Shown piece by piece: positions 59,311 to 64,000 of a stretch of 64,000 bases of DNA. The stretch is taken from the NCBI RefSeq assembly GCF_003182485.1, contig NZ_QGTX01000001.1, forward strand, positions 1,136,001-1,200,000. The letters run 5' to 3'. Within the stretch, counting starts at the first letter, position 1. Every line of letters begins with the position of its first letter. The DNA comes from Geodermatophilus normandii. Lineage in GTDB: Bacteria; Actinomycetota; Actinomycetes; Mycobacteriales; Geodermatophilaceae. The position numbers and the translations under genes were made by a program. The notes below the pieces were generated by a model. The model searched no databases, was not told the DNA's origin, and saw nothing but the letters and a program-made list of their open reading frames with translations.

Positions 59311-59814
59311 TCAGGGGCGCTGGGGCACGCGGCCCAGCGTCACGAGGAACCGGCGCAACAGGCAGGCCAGCTGGGCCAGCTCGTCCTCCGACAGCCCGGC
59401 CAGCAGGCGGCGCTCGGTCTCCAGGTGGTCGGGCAGCGCCGCGTCCAGGGCCTCCCGGCCGGCCGCGGTCAGGGTGACGACGACGGCCCGCCCGTCGGCG
59501 TCGCTGCGCGTGCGGGTGATCAGCCCCTTCTCCTCCAGCCGGTCCAGCCGCTGGGTGATCGCGCCGGAGGTGACCAGCGCCGTGCGCATGAGCGCCGTGG
59601 GCGTCAGCTGGTACGGCTCCCCGGCCCGGCGCAGCGCGGCGAGGACGTCGAAGGACGGCGCGTCCAGGCCGTGCCGCGCGAACGTCGCCCGCTGGGCCAG
59701 GTGGACCTCCCGCTGCAGCTGGGTGATCCGGCCGATGATCCCCATCGGCGAGCAGTCGAGGTCCGGACGCTCCCGGGACCACTGCTCGAGGATGAGGTCG
59801 ACGGCGTCCTCCAC
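59311..59814 (-). CDS. MarR-family transcriptional regulator, candidate regulon controller
   Basis: 167 residues: DNA-binding winged helix at about 60-115 (YQLTPTALMRTALVTSGAITQRLDRLEEKGLITRTRSDADGRAVVVTL in parts) and flanking dimer helices. GTG start directly behind a promoter-like TTGACG-18-TGAGGT, six bases before the codon, so leaderless. That promoter carries the same 18-bp motif found at arcC, fdrA, NCS2 and hyuA. MarR proteins usually repress their own gene, so this one may be the regulator of the heterocycle regulon. That link is inference from the shared motif. Confidence 0.87.
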   Translation of the reverse strand: MEDAVDLILEQWSRERPDLDCSPMGIIGRITQLQREVHLAQRATFARHGLDAPSFDVLAALRRAGEPYQLTPTALMRTALVTSGAITQRLDRLEEKGLITRTRSDADGRAVVVTLTAAGREALDAALPDHLETERRLLAGLSEDELAQLACLLRRFLVTLGRVPQRP

Positions 59815-59816
59815 CC

Positions 59817-59834
59817 TGGTACCTCAGCAGTGAG
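59817..59834 (-). promoter_or_regulatory. Regulon motif at the MarR promoter
   Basis: Minus-strand CTCACTGCTGAGGTACCA, overlapping the -10-like TGAGGT of the MarR gene. Same core GCTRAG as four other sites. Likely autoregulatory operator. Confidence 0.5.
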
Positions 59835-59846
59835 AGAACGCGGGCG

Positions 59847-60992
59847 TCAAGCCGCGCCGAGCCCCTCCCCCGGGCGCACCAGACCGCTCGCCAGCCGGAC
59901 GGTGAACCCCTCGGGGCCGGACACCAGGTCGACGTCGTCCCAGAGCTTGCGGGCCAACCACAGGCCCATCCCACCGGCGGAGAGGTCGTCGCCGTGCGCC
60001 GGCAGGAAGCCCGCGAGGGGGTCGGCGAAGGTCGTGCCGGAGTCGGAGATCGTGCAGACGACGGTGGAGCGGTCGGCCCACACCCGCGCCGAGACCGGCC
60101 GCCGGCCGTGCCGGAAGGCGTTCGCCGCCACCTCGCTCATGCCCAGGTGGAGGTCGGCGCGCTGGTCGGCGTCGGGGACGACCGCCTCCAGAGCCCGCCG
60201 CAGCCCGCCGCGCAGGCCGGCCAGCGCGGGTGCCGCGTCGACGGCGAACACCGGCTCGCCCGCCTCGACCGGCTCGCGGGCGGCACCGAGGTCGCGCAGG
60301 ACGCCGACCGGCTCCCGGTACTCCGAGTTGCGCACCCGCACGCCGCCCATCCACAGCTCCGGGTGGGTGTGCCGCGCGGTCGCGAGGACCTCGGCCGGCG
60401 ACCGCTCGCGGTCGTAGACGCACAGGCAGGACAGCGGCGCGCCGCTCACCAGGGCGTTCGAGGCCGCCTCGTACCGCCGGACCTCGCGCCAGCGCCGGGG
60501 GTCGGACCCGAAGACGGGCTCGGCGAGGATCCGCAGCCGCCCCGATCCCCGGGTGGCGGCGCGCTCGACCCGCTGCCGGATCACGGCCATCGCGTCGGGG
60601 GCGCGGGCGCCGACCAGGCAGATGCGCGCGTCGTCCTCGACCTCGCGGGCCCGCAGCCCGAGCGCCCGGCGGATGGCCTCGACGGTCTCCGGTGCGCAGG
60701 CGAGGACCGGCAGGTCGCCGGCCCGCAGGCCCTCGTCGACGTAGGCGGCGGCCACCCCGACCGCCTCGCCCGGGGAGTGCACGAGCGCGGCGCCGTGCAC
60801 GAAGGCCGACCGGTCCGGCGACGGGCGGGGACTCCGCTCGCCCTCGCCGCTCCGCTGCTCCGCCTGCCTGGCGGAGGCCTCGACCACCGGATCCACTGGC
60901 CCCTCGACCGCCTGCGAGCCGGAACTGCCCCGACCCGTCGCCCCCGATTGTGGAACACGTCCACCGTCGACGCGCTCCCGGGTGCCCCTCAC
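59847..60992 (-). CDS. MEDS-domain / HATPase anti-sigma-type regulator (RsbA-like)
   Basis: 381 residues: disordered N-terminus (1-62), MEDS domain at about 62-215 (FVHGAALVHSPGEAVGVAAAYV, VLACAPETVEAIRRAL, LSCLCVYDRER) and an RsbW-type HATPase at about 250-375 (LHLGMSEVAANAFRHG, FTVRLASGLV), with the glycine-rich ATP lid GGMGLWLARKLWDD. This layout occurs in RsbA-like proteins that bind sigma or anti-sigma partners. GTG start overlaps the stop of the upstream phosphatase gene by GTGA, so sensor phosphatase and kinase-like partner are co-made. Controls stress, motility or sporulation (inference). Confidence 0.82.
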   Translation of the reverse strand: MRGTRERVDGGRVPQSGATGRGSSGSQAVEGPVDPVVEASARQAEQRSGEGERSPRPSPDRSAFVHGAALVHSPGEAVGVAAAYVDEGLRAGDLPVLACAPETVEAIRRALGLRAREVEDDARICLVGARAPDAMAVIRQRVERAATRGSGRLRILAEPVFGSDPRRWREVRRYEAASNALVSGAPLSCLCVYDRERSPAEVLATARHTHPELWMGGVRVRNSEYREPVGVLRDLGAAREPVEAGEPVFAVDAAPALAGLRGGLRRALEAVVPDADQRADLHLGMSEVAANAFRHGRRPVSARVWADRSTVVCTISDSGTTFADPLAGFLPAHGDDLSAGGMGLWLARKLWDDVDLVSGPEGFTVRLASGLVRPGEGLGAA

Positions 60993-63900
60993 GTCCCCCA
61001 GGCGGCGGACCGGCGCCCCCGCGGACCGTCGGCGGTGCCGCGCCCCGCGCCGGTGTCCACACCGCCCAGGGCGAGCACGCGGGCCGGGGCGGACCCCTCA
61101 CGGGTGCGCACCCGGAGGACCAGGCGGCGTGCGGTCGCCACCCGCATCAGCTCGAGCACCAGGCCGACGCCGGCGCTGGCCAGGTAGGTGACCGGCTCCA
61201 GGTCCAGCAGCACCCGCGTGCCGTCCGGGACGCCGTCGATGGCGCGCAGGGCCTCCGCCCGCAGGGCCGGCGCGGCGGCCAGGTCGACCTCACCGGACAG
61301 TCCGAGGCGCACGCTGCCGGGCCCGCGGTCCACCGTCAGCCGGGCCGGCTCGGCGTCGGCCCGCCCACCGGTGCCCCGGACCACCGGCCGGTCCGGGCCG
61401 GGACCGGCCGGGACGAAGCGGAAGTGCACGGTGGTGCCGGCGCCCTCCCGGCCGCCGTCGTCGACGGTGCGGCCGACCTCGACGTCGGTGGCCAGCGCCG
61501 AGATCAGCTCCAGCCCGCGCCCCCGGTACCCCTTGTCGGCCGGCGCCGGCCGCCACACGCCCTCGTCGCGCACGCAGACGTCGATGCTGCCGTCGGCGGC
61601 CCGCTCCAGCCGGTACTCGCAGCGGCCCTCCCCTGCGGTGGCGGCGTAGGCGTGCTCGACGGCGTTGGCCAGCGCCTCGCCGAGGGCCAGTTGCAGGTCG
61701 TCGAGGGAGTCGCCGGCCAGCCCGGCGGCCAGTGCCCAGGCGGTCACCCGGCGCCGCACCCCGCGCAGCCGGGCGGGCTCGGCGCGCAGCACCTCGTGCA
61801 GCGGCGGCGGGGTCAGCCGGGCGGCGATGACCGCGACGTCGTCCGGGAGGGCCGACTCGTCGAGCACCTCGGCCAGCAGCGCGCGGGTCAGCCGGCGCGG
61901 CTCGGCGCCGCCGAGGCGGGCGGCGGCCTCGGCGACGCGGCGCAGGCCGGTGTCCAGCGACTCGCCGCGGCGCTCGACCAGGCCGTCGGTGTAGAGCAGC
62001 AGCGTCGTCCCCGGCAGGACCGTGGTGCTGCCCTCGACGTAGGGCCGCCGGCCCGGCGCGCCGAGGACCGCGCCCCCGCCCTCCTCGAGGAAGGTCGCCG
62101 CGCCGTCGGTCACCAGCAGCGGCGGTGGGTGGCCGGCGCGCGCCCACCGCACGGTGCCGGCGGTCCAGTCGAGCACCAGGCACGCCGCCGTCGAGGCCAG
62201 CGCGCCGGGCAGCCGGGCGGCGAAGCGGTCCAGCAGCTCGAGGGCCTCCGCCGGCGGCTTGCCCTGCAGCAGCGCCGCCGACAGCGCGCTGCGCAGCTGG
62301 CCCATGACCGCGGCGGCCGCCGGGCCCTGGCCCACGACGTCGCCCACGGCGATGGCCACGCGGTCCCCGCCCAGCTCGACGACGTCGTACCAGTCGCCGC
62401 CGGCCGAGGTGCCCGCGGCACCGGGCAGGTACTCCGCGGCCAGCGCGAGCCGCTCCAGCCGGGGCACCGCGGCGGGCAGCAGGCTCAGCTGCAGGGTGGA
62501 GGCGATGTCCTGCTCGGCGCGGTAGAGGCGCGCCCGGTCCAGCGCCGAGGCGCACTGCTCGGCGACCGCCAGCAGCATCCCGCGCTCGGCCGGCCCGAGC
62601 CGGCCGGCCTCCGGGGAGGCCACCCCGATCACGCCGACCACCCGGCCGGCGACCAGCAGCGGCAGCGCCACGACCGACCCGGGACCGCCGTCCCCGCGGT
62701 CCGGGACGTCCTCGATCCACACCGCGCGGCGCCCGGTGACCGCCGTGGTGACCGCCAGCGGCGTGCTCAGCGGGATCTCGGCCCACCGCTGCGCGTCGTC
62801 GGCCGGGGGCCCGGCGGGCGCGAGCAGGCGCAGCGCGCGGCCGGCGGCGTCGACCTCGTAGACGCCGACGCGGCTGCCGCTCCCGGTCAGCGAGAGGACG
62901 GAGGCGGCCGCGGCCTCGGCCACCTCCACCGGGGTCGTGGCGGCCGACAGCTCGGCGGTCACCCGCTGGAGCAGGCCGAGGCGCCGCGCCGCGGCCCGCT
63001 CCTCGGCCAGCAGGAGCGCGTTGTCCAGCGCGAGGGCGGCGCGGGCTCCGATCTCCTCGACCAGCGCGCGGTCGTCGTCGTGGAAGGGCGGGGCGTCGTC
63101 GCGGCGGCCGAGCGCCAGCACCGCCCGCACCCGGCCGCGGACGGTGAGCGGCACCAGGAGCGCCGAGCTCAGGTCCAGCCGGACGCCGCCGTCGCCGGCA
63201 CCGGACAGGTGCGGGCGCAGCAGCGGCACGCCGCTGTCGAGCACCTCGACGCCCAGCCCGCCGTGCGGCTGCAGCTCCGCCAGCTGCTCGTCGGTCCCCT
63301 GGATGTCCGCGCGGCCGGCGTAGCGCAACCGCCCGTCCGGGCCGACGACCCGCGCGGTGCAGACGTCGGCCAGGCGGCGGTCGACCACCAGCTGCGCCAG
63401 GCCGGCCAGCTGCCGGTCGACCTCGGTCTCGCGGTCGAGCGCCGTGCCGACCGCGGCGAGCAGCGACTGCCGCTCGGTCTCCCGGTAGCGGGCGTTGATG
63501 TCGGTGCAGCTGCCCACCCAGCCCCCGGCGGTGCCGCCGATCGGGACCGCGCGCTCGAGCAGCCAGTGGTAGGCGCCGTCGGCCCGGCGCAGCCGGAACT
63601 CGACCTCCCAGCCCTCCCCCGCCGCCGTCGCCGCCGCCACGGTGGCGGCGTAGCGTCCGGCGTCGTCGGGGTGCAGCCCGGTCTGCCACCCGTCCCCGAG
63701 CTCGGCCTCCGGCGGCCGGCCGGTGAACGCCGTCCACGCGGCGTTGAGGAACTCGCGCCGGCCGGAGCCGTCGGCGACCCAGATCAGGGCCGGCGCGAGG
63801 TCGGCCATCGCGGTGAAGCGCTCCTCGGCCTCGCGGCGGGCGCGGCCGAGCTGCAGGTGGGCGTCGACGCGGGCCAGCAGCTCCTGGGCGGAGAAGGGCT

Positions 63901-64000
63901 TGACCAGGTAGTCGTCGGCGCCGGCGGCCAGCCCCTCGACGGCGGCCTCCTGGCCGGCGCGGGCCGAGAGCAGGACGACGGGGACGCGGGAGGTGCGGGC
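60989..64000 (-). CDS. Hybrid partner-switch protein: REC-PAS-GAF-GAF-PP2C-HATPase-STAS (5' end beyond window)
   Basis: 1004 residues visible; the start is beyond 64000. Order: receiver C-terminus (SARAGQEAAVEGLAAGADDYLVKPFSAQELLARV in parts), PAS (MADLAPALIWVADGSGRREFLNAAW), two GAF domains, SpoIIE-type PP2C (SAGGDWYDVVELGGDRVAIAVGDVVGQGPAAA in parts; LLLYTDGLVERRG; LPDDVAVIAARL), RsbW-type HATPase (LQLALGEALANAVEHAYA; GRGLELISALA) and STAS (LGLSGEVDLAAAPALRAEAL; VTYLASAGVGLVLEL, Ser kept). It combines phosphatase, kinase-type and antagonist-type domains of partner switching in one chain. The receiver indicates control by a histidine kinase. Likely governs an alternative sigma factor. The downstream gene overlaps by GTGA. 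Confidence 0.85.
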   Translation of the reverse strand, partial: ARTSRVPVVLLSARAGQEAAVEGLAAGADDYLVKPFSAQELLARVDAHLQLGRARREAEERFTAMADLAPALIWVADGSGRREFLNAAWTAFTGRPPEAELGDGWQTGLHPDDAGRYAATVAAATAAGEGWEVEFRLRRADGAYHWLLERAVPIGGTAGGWVGSCTDINARYRETERQSLLAAVGTALDRETEVDRQLAGLAQLVVDRRLADVCTARVVGPDGRLRYAGRADIQGTDEQLAELQPHGGLGVEVLDSGVPLLRPHLSGAGDGGVRLDLSSALLVPLTVRGRVRAVLALGRRDDAPPFHDDDRALVEEIGARAALALDNALLLAEERAAARRLGLLQRVTAELSAATTPVEVAEAAAASVLSLTGSGSRVGVYEVDAAGRALRLLAPAGPPADDAQRWAEIPLSTPLAVTTAVTGRRAVWIEDVPDRGDGGPGSVVALPLLVAGRVVGVIGVASPEAGRLGPAERGMLLAVAEQCASALDRARLYRAEQDIASTLQLSLLPAAVPRLERLALAAEYLPGAAGTSAGGDWYDVVELGGDRVAIAVGDVVGQGPAAAAVMGQLRSALSAALLQGKPPAEALELLDRFAARLPGALASTAACLVLDWTAGTVRWARAGHPPPLLVTDGAATFLEEGGGAVLGAPGRRPYVEGSTTVLPGTTLLLYTDGLVERRGESLDTGLRRVAEAAARLGGAEPRRLTRALLAEVLDESALPDDVAVIAARLTPPPLHEVLRAEPARLRGVRRRVTAWALAAGLAGDSLDDLQLALGEALANAVEHAYAATAGEGRCEYRLERAADGSIDVCVRDEGVWRPAPADKGYRGRGLELISALATDVEVGRTVDDGGREGAGTTVHFRFVPAGPGPDRPVVRGTGGRADAEPARLTVDRGPGSVRLGLSGEVDLAAAPALRAEALRAIDGVPDGTRVLLDLEPVTYLASAGVGLVLELMRVATARRLVLRVRTREGSAPARVLALGGVDTGAGRGTADGPRGRRSAAWGT

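Overview
The window is GC-rich DNA, with many GTG starts and tightly packed genes that overlap by 4 bp (GTGA or ATGA). It looks like an actinobacterial chromosome. Gene content (barbiturase-type amidohydrolase, IdeR/DtxR-type iron box, WhiE-like type II polyketide genes, SpoIIE/RsbW/STAS partner-switch proteins, c-di-GMP enzymes) fits a dark-pigmented, spore- or bud-forming family such as Geodermatophilaceae. The family assignment is inference.

Layout. 1-16.3 kb is a nitrogen-heterocycle block. It holds carbamate kinase with a barbiturase/cyanuric-acid-hydrolase family enzyme, a two-subunit CoA transferase, DUF1116 with FdrA, and a divergent operon of NCS2 permease, three-subunit molybdenum hydroxylase (FAD subunit frameshifted) and CoxG. 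Embedded in it are kptA and an extra ribosomal protein S4 gene that shares an iron box with a DUF2470 gene. 16.3-19.9 kb has a secreted beta-helix protein and an ABC pair. 20-33.5 kb is a type II polyketide cluster resembling whiE spore-pigment clusters. It has two atypical response regulators, a TcmI-type cyclase, a dedicated acetyl-CoA carboxylase (AccDA fusion, BCCP, biotin carboxylase), ACP, aromatase/cyclase, a degenerate acyltransferase, a cupin, KS-alpha, KS-beta, a double ABM protein and an FAD hydroxylase.

33.5-41 kb carries an OYE reductase, a hydratase-acyl-CoA dehydrogenase pair, and an ABC exporter divergent from a histidine kinase/response regulator pair. 42-50 kb has one EAL and two PAS-GGDEF proteins, a MarR gene divergent from an ABC exporter, and small genes. 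50.4-54.4 kb is a hyuA-hyuB hydantoinase/oxoprolinase operon. 54.4-60 kb holds small regulatory and housekeeping genes including an ATP-dependent DNA ligase and a second MarR gene. The window ends in a partner-switch signalling pair (MEDS-HATPase and REC-PAS-GAF-PP2C-HATPase-STAS), the latter cut by the window edge.

Working together. The most interesting reading is a complete oxidative pyrimidine (barbiturate) route that ends in carbamoyl phosphate and ATP: permease, Mo-hydroxylase, barbiturase, FdrA/DUF1116 carbamoyltransferase, carbamate kinase, and perhaps CoA transferase. An 18-bp motif with core GCTRAG occurs at the promoters of arcC, fdrA, the NCS2 operon, hyuA and a MarR gene, which suggests one regulon with a candidate regulator inside the window. 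Three single-base frame breaks, all consistent with one missing base next to G/C runs, interrupt otherwise intact genes. They may be sequencing errors.
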